Below are positions 6,440 through 14,818 of a DNA stretch of 64,000 nucleotides, piece after piece (the stretch's first letter is position 1; each line of letters starts with the position of its first letter). The DNA comes from an uncultured Oscillospiraceae bacterium (lineage in GTDB: Bacteria > Bacillota > Clostridia > Oscillospirales > Oscillospiraceae). The DNA is taken from positions 98,987 through 162,986 of the forward strand of contig CANQYW010000003.1 in the NCBI GenBank assembly GCA_947628185.1. Reading direction: 5' to 3'. The notes beneath the pieces are model-generated. The model was not told the DNA's origin. It saw only the letters and a program-made list of their open reading frames with translations, and searched no databases. Made by a program: the position numbers and the translations under genes.

Positions 6440-8833
6440 ATGGAAAATAGCGACAACACCACACGGGACGTCTTCATAAGCTACCACACGAACTCCTCCG
6501 GGGAGATAGTGCGGAGGATCTGCGCCGCCCTTGAGGGGGCGGGCATCTCCTGCTGGTACGCCCCCAGGGACGTGGGGGCCAACTACGCCCAGTCCATCGT
6601 GGAGGCCATACGCCGGTGCCGGGTCTTTCTGCTGGTGCTGAACCGGGACTCCAACGAGTCGGCCCACGTCCTCAACGAGGTGAACTGCGCCTTTGACAGG
6701 TTCCGTAACCGGGAGGACATAACACTCCTCCCTTTCAAGATCGACGACTGCGCCATCAGCGACGACGTATATTATTACCTCGGCAGGATCCACATAATGA
6801 ACGGCGCTCTGCCGCCGGAGCTCCAGAGGATACAGGAGCTGGTGGACAGGGTGTCCCACATTTTAAACCACCTGCCCACAAAATCTGTGAGCCTCCCCGC
6901 CGTCCCCCACGTGAGCTCCCCCGCCACATATAGGCTCACGGGGGTCATGGCCCGGCCCGACAGCCGTTTCGTGGGCCGGGAGCGGGAACTCCGGGAGATA
7001 GAGGATAAACTTCGCGAGTGCGGAAAGCTCTTTCTCGTGGGCATGGGCGGCATAGGCAAGAGCGAGATAGCCAAGAAGTACATAACGGATCACCGGGGCG
7101 AGTACGACGTGGTGCTCTGGGTCACATTTGACAGCTCCATCCGCCGGACGCTCCTCAGCGACTTCTCCTTCCCCGTTGAGGGGCTCTCCAGGGGCGACTA
7201 CCCGGAGGACAGCGACGGCGACTACTTCCAGCGAAAACTCCGCATTCTCCGGGAGATATGCGACCGGCGGGTGCTAATAGTGCTCGACAATTTCGACGTG
7301 CCCTCCGACCCCGACCTCGAGGACTTCACCTCCGGGGACTACGGCGTTATATTCACCACCCGGTACCGCCAGGAGAACTCCTCCCTCCCGGAGGTGGAGA
7401 TCCGGGAGATGTCGGAGGAGGGTGACCTCTTGGCGCTATTTAGGGCGGAGTACACCCGGGGCCTCGACGAGGCCGCGCTCGGGGATGTCCGCCGGATAAT
7501 CGGACTTCTCAACGGGCACACACTCAGCGTGAGGCTTGTGGCCTCCGCCATGCAGCACCGGCGCATAAAACCCTCGGCGATGGCGGAGCTCCTATCCTCC
7601 GGGGCCTCCTCCATGGCGCGGGAGAACGTGAAAGCCGCGGACATGATATTCGGGCGTCTCCGGGAGGTCTTTGAGCTCTCCACACTGAGCGGGGACGAGC
7701 TCTACATCCTTGAAAATCTCTCCCTCATCCCCCTCAGCGGCGTGGAGGTGGAGACGTTCTTCACCTGGTGCGGCGCGGAGGACTACGACGTCATAGACGG
7801 TCTCATCCAGAAGAGCTGGGTGATACACGACCCCGTCACGGACATGGTACATCTCCACCCGCTCATCTCGGACCTCGCCGCCGAGAGGGGCCGGGAGGAC
7901 CCCTCCTGCTGGGAAAAACTCATGGGGAGTATCTCGAGTGAGGCGGAGGGCTCGGACCAGAGGTCCTTCTCCTTCAAGGAACTTCTCTACGGCTGCGCCC
8001 GCCGCGCCTGTGAGGTCATCCCGGAGAGCTCCGGCCTCTGGCGGGACGCCGTGGCTGCCAACGCGCTCCTCACAAAACACATGGCGAGATACCGGGAGAG
8101 CGCGGCCCTCTACGCAGAGCTCCTGGAGGGCGAGAGCGACAGGGCCCGCCGGGCGAACCTATATGGCACCATCGCCCACTGCCTCACCCCCTTCGCCCTG
8201 GAGGATCCGGAGGCCTGCCTCCAGCCGGCCCTTAATGGGTACGCGCTCCTCAAAGACATACCGGTGGATGAGCTCACCCACCAGGAGGGCGTGGAGCTCG
8301 TCTTCCTCCTAAATAGACTCACCGAGATAAATAGGAACATCGGGAACCTCGATGACGCCGTGGAGTACGCCCGCCGGGCCATAGCCATCGCCGGGAGATT
8401 CGCGAGGCAGTCGCCCCAGAAGAGCACCGGCTGGTGCAAATACCACCTGGCGGCCACGCTCCTGCTGCGGGGGGACCTCCCGGAGAGCCGGCGCGAACTC
8501 GAGGAGGCGCTGGAGCTCTTTGATGAGATATCGGACAGTTGGTCCGCCATGTACGCCCGGGACCTCCTGAGTCAGGTGCTCTGCGGCCTCGGGGAGCTTG
8601 ACGAGGCCCTCCGGCAAAATACCCGCGCCGGTGAGGAGATCTCCGGCCGCTACGGGCCGGAACACTTCGACACGGCCAAGAACCTCCAGGGCCGGGGAGA
8701 TATCCTCCTTGCCATGGGTGAGGGGGCGAAGGCAAAACTTCTCTACGCCGAGGCCGCCAGGATATACCAGAAACTCAATTTTGTGAAGGCGGCGGAGGCC
8801 GCCCTCGCCCTCTCCGCCCGGTGCGGTGAGTGA
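6440..8833 (+). CDS. TIR-NB-ARC-TPR protein (NLR-like, putative defence)
   Basis: A 797-residue STAND protein. Residues 9-140 are a TIR domain (DVFISYHTN, then CWYAPRD). E80 in VLNEVNCAF sits where TIR NAD-hydrolases carry the catalytic Glu. Residues 172-400 are an NB-ARC ATPase with FVGRERELREIE, Walker A GMGGIGKS (about 201-208), Walker B RVLIVLDNFD and the sensor FTTRYR. The C-terminal 280 residues are helical and TPR-like. Bacterial TIR-STAND proteins are established or suspected anti-phage sensors that deplete NAD+ on activation; that role here is inference. ATG 6440 is chosen over the track TTG 6419 because GGAGG precedes it. It follows udp by 17 bp with no terminator between. Confidence 0.85.
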   Translation: MENSDNTTRDVFISYHTNSSGEIVRRICAALEGAGISCWYAPRDVGANYAQSIVEAIRRCRVFLLVLNRDSNESAHVLNEVNCAFDRFRNREDITLLPFKIDDCAISDDVYYYLGRIHIMNGALPPELQRIQELVDRVSHILNHLPTKSVSLPAVPHVSSPATYRLTGVMARPDSRFVGRERELREIEDKLRECGKLFLVGMGGIGKSEIAKKYITDHRGEYDVVLWVTFDSSIRRTLLSDFSFPVEGLSRGDYPEDSDGDYFQRKLRILREICDRRVLIVLDNFDVPSDPDLEDFTSGDYGVIFTTRYRQENSSLPEVEIREMSEEGDLLALFRAEYTRGLDEAALGDVRRIIGLLNGHTLSVRLVASAMQHRRIKPSAMAELLSSGASSMARENVKAADMIFGRLREVFELSTLSGDELYILENLSLIPLSGVEVETFFTWCGAEDYDVIDGLIQKSWVIHDPVTDMVHLHPLISDLAAERGREDPSCWEKLMGSISSEAEGSDQRSFSFKELLYGCARRACEVIPESSGLWRDAVAANALLTKHMARYRESAALYAELLEGESDRARRANLYGTIAHCLTPFALEDPEACLQPALNGYALLKDIPVDELTHQEGVELVFLLNRLTEINRNIGNLDDAVEYARRAIAIAGRFARQSPQKSTGWCKYHLAATLLLRGDLPESRRELEEALELFDEISDSWSAMYARDLLSQVLCGLGELDEALRQNTRAGEEISGRYGPEHFDTAKNLQGRGDILLAMGEGAKAKLLYAEAARIYQKLNFVKAAEAALALSARCGE

Positions 8834-8867
8834 ATCGACGACCCTTTGACGCGCCGATATGGGGTGA

Positions 8868-8897
8868 TTGACAAAGCCCCGGGGACTGTGTTAAAAT
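8868..8897 (+). promoter_or_regulatory. Promoter of the RNase J transcript
   Basis: A perfect TTGACA (8868-8873), an 18-bp spacer and TAAAAT (8892-8897) lie well upstream of rnjA, giving a leader of about 235 nt. Confidence 0.7.
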
Positions 8898-8903
8898 AAC
8901 TTA

Positions 8904-9140
8904 GATGGGATATAATCCTTTTATTGGGATATATGTGCTCAACAGCACTTAATATATTATTTTTATTGAACGTTATAGAGTAAGTCATTGTTCAGCGCCG
9001 GATGATGGCGGCGGGGGCGATTCAGGGTCCTCTCCCCCGCCGGTGCTGGGCTTGCTCGTCTGTGCTTTCCGGGCCTCTTATTTTGTCAATTTTGCCCCAG
9101 CGCAATTTTATTACATAATCATATCAAAGGAGAAATGTTA
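8904..9140 (+). other. Long 5' leader of rnjA with a GC-rich hairpin
   Basis: The untranslated stretch between the promoter and rnjA starts AT-rich and then contains a hairpin whose arms GGCGGGGG and CCCCCGCC surround about 16 nt (roughly 9008-9042). A T-rich patch follows, but there is no clean terminator. No small ORF with a good ribosome binding site was seen. A role in control of rnjA is possible. Confidence 0.4.
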
Positions 9141-10808
9141 GTGTCATCAAAGGAAAAACTGAAAATCATCGCCCTGGGCGGGCTCAACGAGATCGGCAAG
9201 AACATGTACGTCTACGAGTACGGACAGGATATCATCGTGGTGGACTGCGGGATAGGTTTCCCGGACGACGACATGTACGGTATCGACTCCGTCATACCGG
9301 ACATCACCTACCTCACGAAGAACGCGGACAGGGTCCGGGGCATAATCCTCACCCACGGCCACGAGGACCACATAGGCGCCATGCCCTTCGTGATGGACGA
9401 GCTCATGAGCGTGCCCGTCTACGCCACTCCCCTCACCTGCGCGCTTGTCAACATTAAGCTACAGGAGCACGGCACCGCGAGCCTCGTCACCATGAACCCC
9501 GTGAAGGCCGGCGAGACCATAAAGTGCGGCTGCTTTAAGATAGAGTTCATCCATGTGAACCACTCCATCCCGGACTCCGTGGCCCTGGCCATCAAGACCC
9601 CCGTGGGCGTCATAATCCACACCGGGGACTACAAGATAGACACCACCCCCATCGACGGCGGCATGATAGACCTCGCCCGCATAGGCGAGCTGGGCAAGAA
9701 GGGGGTCCTGGCCCTCGTGACGGACTCCACGAACGTGGAGAACCCGGGCTACTCCCTCTCCGAGAGCGTCGTGGCGGCGAACTTTGAAAATCAGTTCAAG
9801 GACTTCCACGAGCGCATAATCGTCACCACCTTCGCCTCAAACGTCCACCGCCTACAGCAGGTAATAAACTGCGCCAAGAAGTACGGCCGGAAGGTGGCCG
9901 TCACCGGCCGGAGCATGGAGAACGTACTCAGGGTGGCAACTGAATTGGGGTACATGGACATTCCCCAGGGGATATTGGTCGACATAAACCAGATAAAGGG
10001 CCTCCCCAAGGACAAGATCGCGATAATCACCACCGGCAGCCAGGGGGAGACAATGAGCGCCCTCCACAGGATGGCTTTCTCGGAGCACCGCCAGGTGGAG
10101 ATAATGCCCGGGGACAAGATAATAATCTCCGCCTCCGCCATACCCGGCAACGAGAACTCCATCAGCGAGGTCATTGACGAGCTCTTCCGCAAGGGGGCGA
10201 GCGTCGTATATGAGCGGAGCGCCTTACTCCACGCCTCCGGCCACGCCTGCCGGGAGGAACTGAAGCTCATGCTGGCGCTGGTGAAACCTAAGTTCTTCGT
10301 GCCGGTCCACGGGGAATATAGGCACCTCAAGATACACGCGGACCTCGCCAAATCCATGGGCGTCCCGGCAAATAACGTGGTGATCAGCGACATCGGGCGT
10401 GTCATCGAGATGAGCGGCAGATCCGTCAAGTTGGAGGGCTCCGTCCCCTCGGGACAGGTATTTGTGGACGGCACGGGCGTGGGCGACGTGGGGAGCGTCG
10501 TCCTGCGGGACAGGAAACACCTGGCCTCGGACGGTATGCTGGTAGTGGTCATGAGTCTATCCAGCTTTGACGCGGGCCTCGTCTCCGGGCCGGACATCAT
10601 AACCCGCGGGTTTGTGTACGTCAAGGAGGCCGACGAGCTCATACGGGAGCTCAAGGAGATCGCCGTGGAGGTGGTGACCACCTGCAACGCCCGCCGCGCC
10701 AGGGACTGGTCCGGCATAAAGGCCACGTTGAAGAGCCGCCTCTCGGACTACCTCTACAAGAAGACGAAACGCAACCCCATGGTACTGCCCGTTATCATGG
10801 AGGTATGA
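9141..10808 (+). CDS. rnjA: Ribonuclease J
   Basis: A 555-residue metallo-beta-lactamase/beta-CASP ribonuclease with 5'-3' exo- and endonuclease activity, central to mRNA decay and rRNA maturation in Firmicutes. The zinc site HGHEDH is at residues 72-77, with HVNHSIPDS, HTGDYKID and the beta-CASP motifs following. The C-terminal HASGHACREEL and PVHGEYRHL stretches are typical of the family. ATG 9135 lies only 2 nt after GGAG, whereas GTG 9141 is spaced 8 nt, so the GTG start is preferred. It is followed directly by an ArsC-like gene whose ATG abuts its stop. Confidence 0.95.
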   Translation: MSSKEKLKIIALGGLNEIGKNMYVYEYGQDIIVVDCGIGFPDDDMYGIDSVIPDITYLTKNADRVRGIILTHGHEDHIGAMPFVMDELMSVPVYATPLTCALVNIKLQEHGTASLVTMNPVKAGETIKCGCFKIEFIHVNHSIPDSVALAIKTPVGVIIHTGDYKIDTTPIDGGMIDLARIGELGKKGVLALVTDSTNVENPGYSLSESVVAANFENQFKDFHERIIVTTFASNVHRLQQVINCAKKYGRKVAVTGRSMENVLRVATELGYMDIPQGILVDINQIKGLPKDKIAIITTGSQGETMSALHRMAFSEHRQVEIMPGDKIIISASAIPGNENSISEVIDELFRKGASVVYERSALLHASGHACREELKLMLALVKPKFFVPVHGEYRHLKIHADLAKSMGVPANNVVISDIGRVIEMSGRSVKLEGSVPSGQVFVDGTGVGDVGSVVLRDRKHLASDGMLVVVMSLSSFDAGLVSGPDIITRGFVYVKEADELIRELKEIAVEVVTTCNARRARDWSGIKATLKSRLSDYLYKKTKRNPMVLPVIMEV

Positions 10809-11140
10809 TGAACATACAGATATTCGGCAAGTCGAAGTGTTTCGACACGAAGAAGGCCGAGCGGTACTTCAAGGAGCGGCGGATAAAGTTCCAGTCCGTG
10901 GACATACTCCGCTACGGCCTCAGCCCCCGGGAGTTCGACTCCGTCCGGCGGGCGGTGGGGCTGGAGAACATGATAGACCCCAAGGCCAAGGGGGCGGAGG
11001 TGCTAAAGTACCTGGCCCTCGATGAACAGAAGGCGGAGAGGCTATTTGAGGACCAGAGCCTAATAAAGACCCCGGTGGTGAGGAACGGCAAGTCCGCCAC
11101 CGTGGGCTACTGCCCCGAGGTCTGGAAGACTTGGGAGTAA
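10808..11140 (+). CDS. ArsC/Spx-family thioredoxin-fold protein
   Basis: A 110-residue protein of the arsenate reductase-like family (ArsC/Spx/YffB). The single N-terminal Cys in FGKSKCFDTKKAE matches the family catalytic Cys, and KTPVVRNGKSATVGY matches the cis-Pro segment and C-terminal motif. There is no resolving CxxC, so this is not the Spx redox switch, and arsenate reduction is unproven. The first of two consecutive ATGs (10805) is too close to GGAGG; 10808 has 4-nt spacing and overlaps the rnjA stop by one base. Translational coupling with rnjA is likely. A hairpin terminator follows. Confidence 0.8.
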   Translation: MNIQIFGKSKCFDTKKAERYFKERRIKFQSVDILRYGLSPREFDSVRRAVGLENMIDPKAKGAEVLKYLALDEQKAERLFEDQSLIKTPVVRNGKSATVGYCPEVWKTWE

Positions 11141-11146
11141 ACCGAG

Positions 11147-11172
11147 ATGAGGGCGAGGCTTTCGCCCTCATT
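11147..11172 (+). terminator. Hairpin terminator after the rnjA operon
   Basis: A 10-bp perfect stem ATGAGGGCGA / TCGCCCTCAT with a 5-nt loop follows the ArsC-like stop. The downstream tract is weak (TGGCTAATATAC), so termination may be partial. Confidence 0.6.
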
Positions 11173-11206
11173 GGCTAATATACACTTATAGATTAGGAGG
11201 ATGGCT

Positions 11207-12823
11207 GTGAGGATCACATTCATCGGCGCTGTCCATGACGTCACCGGGAGCCGGACGCTGCTGGAGGCCGGCGGCCACTATGTGCTCATCGACTGCGGAA
11301 TGCGCCAGGGCACACCGGGCTTTGAGAATATCGAGATGCCGGTGCCGCCCGCCAAGATAGAGTGCGTCCTTCTGACGCACGCCCACGTGGACCACTCCGG
11401 GAACCTGCCTCTTCTCTATAAAGAGGGGTTCCGTGGGGCCGTCTACTCGACGGAGGCCACGAGGAACCTCTGCGAGATAATGCTCCGTGACTGCGCGAAC
11501 ATACAGGTCTCCGAGGCGGAGTACGCCACCCGAAAGGCCCGGCGGGCCGGTGAGCCAGACGTCAAGCCCCTCTTTGACCTCATGGACGCGGAGGGCGTCT
11601 TGAAACTCTTCCGTGGCACAGAGTACGGCAGGGTCATAAGGATAAACGAGAACATGGCCGTGCGTTTCTCGGACATAGGTCACCTCCTGGGGAGCTCCGC
11701 CATCGAGGTATGGCTCTCCGAGGGGGACACGGAGCGGAAGATAGTCTTCTCCGGGGACGTGGGCAACACGGACCAACCCATAATATGCGACCCCAGCTAC
11801 GTGGAGCGGGCGGACTACGTGATGATCGAGTCCACCTACGGCGACCGGCTCCACGGCGAGCGCCACGAGTGCGTGAGGACGCTGGCGGACTTCATCCAGA
11901 GGACCCTCGACCGGGGCGGGAACGTCATAATCCCCTCCTTCGCCGTGGGACGGACCCAGGAGATACTATATTTCATCCGGGAGATAAAAAACGAGGGCCT
12001 GGTCCGCGGCCACGACGGGTTCCCCGTATATGTGGACAGCCCCCTCGCGAATGAGGCCACCAGCGTCTTCATGCAGTGCGACACCTCCTACCTCGACCCC
12101 GAGACCCGGGCGGTGATGGCCGAGGGCGTGAACCCCCTGGTCTTTGACGGCCTGCGCCTCACCACCTCCACCGACGACTCCCGGGGCCTCAACACCGACA
12201 TGGAGCCCAAGGTCATAATCTCCGCCAGCGGCATGTGCGACGCGGGCCGCGTGCGGCACCATTTGAAATATAACCTCTGGCGGCCTGAGTGCTTGGTGCT
12301 CTTTGTGGGCTATCAGGCGGCGGGGACCCTGGGGCGCATCATCTACGACGGCGCCAAGAGCGTGAAACTCTTCGGCGACGAGGTGGCCGTGGAGGCCGAG
12401 ATAGGTTTCCTCCCCGGCGTCAGCGGCCACGCGGACAGGGACGGGCTCCTCGATTGGATGAGCGGTTTCACGGAGAAACCCCGGAAGGTGTTCGTGAACC
12501 ATGGGGACGAGGCCGCCTGCGAGGAGTTCGCCCGCCTATTGCGGGAGGACCTGGGGCTCGACGCCTACGCCCCCTACTCCGGGACGGAGTTCGACCTCGC
12601 CGCCGGTGAGTTCATAAGGGTCACCGAGGGCGTCCGGTACGAGAAGAGGAGCGCCGTCAAGGAGTCCCCGGCGAGACGCCGGGCCAACGACGCCTTCGCG
12701 AAACTCATAGAGGCCGTGGAGCGCCTCGCGAAGACGGCCCGGGACTGCGACGGCATGGCCACCAAGGACCTTGCCCGGTTCACCTCCCTCGTCAACAGCA
12801 TAAACGACAAGATGAAAAGGTAG
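11207..12823 (+). CDS. Beta-CASP metallo-hydrolase (RNA-processing nuclease type)
   Basis: A 538-residue metallo-beta-lactamase/beta-CASP protein of the CPSF73/YSH1-like group. Zinc motifs are HAHVDHSG (58-63 for the core), DIGHLLGSSA and FSGDVG. Beta-CASP motifs are ESTYGDR, SFAVGRTQE and the C-terminal SGHADRDGL and VNHGDE. Family members cut RNA, but the bacterial representatives of this branch have few defined substrates. The track ATG 11201 directly abuts AGGAGG, while GTG 11207 has 6-nt spacing and is preferred. An ABC exporter begins 6 nt after its stop. Confidence 0.87.
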   Translation: MRITFIGAVHDVTGSRTLLEAGGHYVLIDCGMRQGTPGFENIEMPVPPAKIECVLLTHAHVDHSGNLPLLYKEGFRGAVYSTEATRNLCEIMLRDCANIQVSEAEYATRKARRAGEPDVKPLFDLMDAEGVLKLFRGTEYGRVIRINENMAVRFSDIGHLLGSSAIEVWLSEGDTERKIVFSGDVGNTDQPIICDPSYVERADYVMIESTYGDRLHGERHECVRTLADFIQRTLDRGGNVIIPSFAVGRTQEILYFIREIKNEGLVRGHDGFPVYVDSPLANEATSVFMQCDTSYLDPETRAVMAEGVNPLVFDGLRLTTSTDDSRGLNTDMEPKVIISASGMCDAGRVRHHLKYNLWRPECLVLFVGYQAAGTLGRIIYDGAKSVKLFGDEVAVEAEIGFLPGVSGHADRDGLLDWMSGFTEKPRKVFVNHGDEAACEEFARLLREDLGLDAYAPYSGTEFDLAAGEFIRVTEGVRYEKRSAVKESPARRRANDAFAKLIEAVERLAKTARDCDGMATKDLARFTSLVNSINDKMKR

Positions 12824-12829
12824 TTTTCT

Positions 12830-14581
12830 ATGCACACCCGAGATTTCCACAAGGACAGCGTCCTCAAAATATTTCTGAGTTACTTCAGGCCCCACCTGGG
12901 GCTCTTCACCCTGGACATGGCCTGCGCCCTCATGATCTCCCTGGTGGACCTGGCCTTCCCCTACGTCTCAAGGCTCTGCCTATATGAGCTCATACCAGAG
13001 AGCCGCTACAGGGCCTTCTTCGCGGTGCTGGTGGTGATGGTGCTCTCCTACATACTCAGGGCCTTCTTCCAGTTCGTCGTCACCTACTGGGGCCACAGTT
13101 TCGGCACCATCGTGGAGGCGGACATACGCCAGGACCTATTTGAACACCTCCAGACCCTCTCCCTGAGCTTTTTCGACAAGAACCGCACGGGCCGGCTCAT
13201 GAGCCGCCTCACCTCCGAGCTCTTCGACATAACGGAGCTGGCCCACCACGGGCCGGAGGACCTGTTTATCTCCGGCGTCACCATTGTGGGGGCTATGGCG
13301 ATACTCTTCACCATCCAGTGGCGGCTGGCGCTTGTTATGCTCGTCCTCATACCCATATTCATAGCTGTTGTGAGCGTCAACCGCCGGGCCGTCATGCGGG
13401 CCTCCATGAAGGTGAAGGAGACTAACGCCGTCATAAACGCGGACATAGAGTCCGGCCTCTCCGGTATGCGCACCGCCAAGGCCTTCACCAACGAGGAGAC
13501 GGAGCACAAGAAGTTCCTCCGGGCCAACGACGAGTTCCGGGTCTCCAAACGGGGCCACTACAAGGCCATGGGCAAGCTCAACGCCTCCATGGAGTTCTTC
13601 CTGGGCGTGATGCCCGTGGTGGTCATTGGCGTGGGCGGGCTCCTCATCATGGACGGCAAGATGGACTACGTGGACCTCATAACCTTCAGCCTCTACACCA
13701 GCACATTCATAACGCCCATGCGGAAACTCTCCAACCTCTCGGAGATGCTGGTCTCGGGGCTGGCGGGCCTCCGGCGGTTCGTGGAGCTCATGCAGGTGGA
13801 GCCGGAGATAGAGGACAGCCCCGGCGCGGGTGAACTCCGTGACGTCCGGGGGGATATAGATGTCCGGGACGTGAGTTTCACCTACGAGCGGGAGGACACA
13901 GCCGTCCTCCACCATGTGTCGCTCCACGTCTCTCCCGGGGAGACCGTGGCCGTTGTGGGTCCCTCCGGCGGCGGCAAGACGACGCTATGCAGTCTCATTC
14001 CCAGGTTCTACGACGTCACCGAGGGCAGCATACTGATTGACGGCACGGACATTCGTGACGTGACCCAGCGCTCCCTCCGGCGGAACATAGGCGTCGTACA
14101 GCAGGACGTCTTTCTCTTCGCCGCCAGCATATACGACAACATCCGCTACGGCCGCACCGACGCCACCCGGGCGGAGGTCATAGAGGCGGCGAAACGCGCC
14201 GAGATATACGAGGACATAATGGCCATGCCCGACGGCTTTGACACCTACGTGGGCGAGCGGGGCGTCCTCCTCTCCGGCGGACAGAAACAGCGCATATCCA
14301 TAGCGCGGGTATTTTTGAAGGACCCGCCGGTGCTCATCCTCGACGAGGCCACCTCCGCCCTTGACAGCGTCACCGAGGAGCGGATACAGCGCGCCTTCGA
14401 CGAGCTCTCCCGGGGGCGCACGACAGTCATAATCGCCCACCGGCTCTCAACCGTGCGGAACGCCAGCAGGATAGTTGTGATCCGGGACGGCGTCATCACC
14501 GAGGAGGGTACCCACGAGGAGCTCTTAGCGCTAAACGGCGACTACGCGAACCTCTATAGAACGCAAAACCTGCACAAATAA
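12830..14581 (+). CDS. ABC exporter, fused permease/ATPase (MsbA/BmrA type)
   Basis: A 583-residue half-transporter expected to act as a homodimer in the cytoplasmic membrane. Residues 1-325 hold a six-helix type-I exporter domain, with FFDKNRTGRLMSRLTSE marking the first coupling region. Residues 340-583 form the nucleotide-binding domain: Walker A VGPSGGGKTTL, Q-loop VVQQDVFLF, signature LLSGGQKQR, Walker B PVLILDEATSALDS and H-loop IIAHRLST. All catalytic elements are intact. The substrate is unknown; lipids, peptides or drugs are all possible for this class. It follows the beta-CASP gene by 6 nt and is probably co-transcribed with it. Confidence 0.92.
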   Translation: MHTRDFHKDSVLKIFLSYFRPHLGLFTLDMACALMISLVDLAFPYVSRLCLYELIPESRYRAFFAVLVVMVLSYILRAFFQFVVTYWGHSFGTIVEADIRQDLFEHLQTLSLSFFDKNRTGRLMSRLTSELFDITELAHHGPEDLFISGVTIVGAMAILFTIQWRLALVMLVLIPIFIAVVSVNRRAVMRASMKVKETNAVINADIESGLSGMRTAKAFTNEETEHKKFLRANDEFRVSKRGHYKAMGKLNASMEFFLGVMPVVVIGVGGLLIMDGKMDYVDLITFSLYTSTFITPMRKLSNLSEMLVSGLAGLRRFVELMQVEPEIEDSPGAGELRDVRGDIDVRDVSFTYEREDTAVLHHVSLHVSPGETVAVVGPSGGGKTTLCSLIPRFYDVTEGSILIDGTDIRDVTQRSLRRNIGVVQQDVFLFAASIYDNIRYGRTDATRAEVIEAAKRAEIYEDIMAMPDGFDTYVGERGVLLSGGQKQRISIARVFLKDPPVLILDEATSALDSVTEERIQRAFDELSRGRTTVIIAHRLSTVRNASRIVVIRDGVITEEGTHEELLALNGDYANLYRTQNLHK

Positions 14582-14582
14582 G

Positions 14583-14639
14583 CAAAAAAGCAAAAAAGCC
14601 GGGGGGAGACCACTTCGCACGGAAGTATCTCCCCTCGGG
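14583..14639 (-). terminator. Intrinsic terminator of tRNA-Gly
   Basis: On the minus strand an imperfect long stem CCGAGGGGAGA / TCTCCCCCCGG with an inner ACTTCC/GAAGT helix is followed by CTTTTTTGCTTTTTT. It lies 6 nt beyond the tRNA 3' end and separates it from the convergent ABC exporter. Confidence 0.88.
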
Positions 14640-14644
14640 TCATA

Positions 14645-14720
14645 TGGAGCGGCTTACGAGGCTCGAACTCGCTACCTCCACCTTGGCAAGGTGGCGCTCT
14701 ACCAGATGAGCTAAAGCCGC
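14645..14720 (-). tRNA. tRNA-Gly (anticodon GCC)
   Basis: The reverse complement folds as a full cloverleaf. The acceptor stem is GCGGCTT/AAGCCGC, the D arm contains AGCTCATCTGGTAGAGC, the anticodon arm is CCACCTTGCCAAGGTGG with GCC, and the T arm contains GTTCGAGCC. The discriminator is T and a 3' CCA is encoded. Confidence 0.97.
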
Positions 14721-14770
14721 GTTTATCGGAGCGAGGACTATTATATATTCTTTTCTCCGATTTGTCAACC

Positions 14771-14816
14771 AAAAAACGGGGGAATTTTTGAGCGAATTCA
14801 AAAATTCCCCCGTTTC
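14771..14816 (-). terminator. Intrinsic terminator of the parE-sda-parC operon
   Basis: A long stem AAACGGGGGAATTTTTGA / TTCAAAAATTCCCCCGTTT with a short loop lies 3 nt beyond the lipoprotein stop, with six T on the minus-strand 3' side. Confidence 0.92.
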
Positions 14817-14818
14817 TC

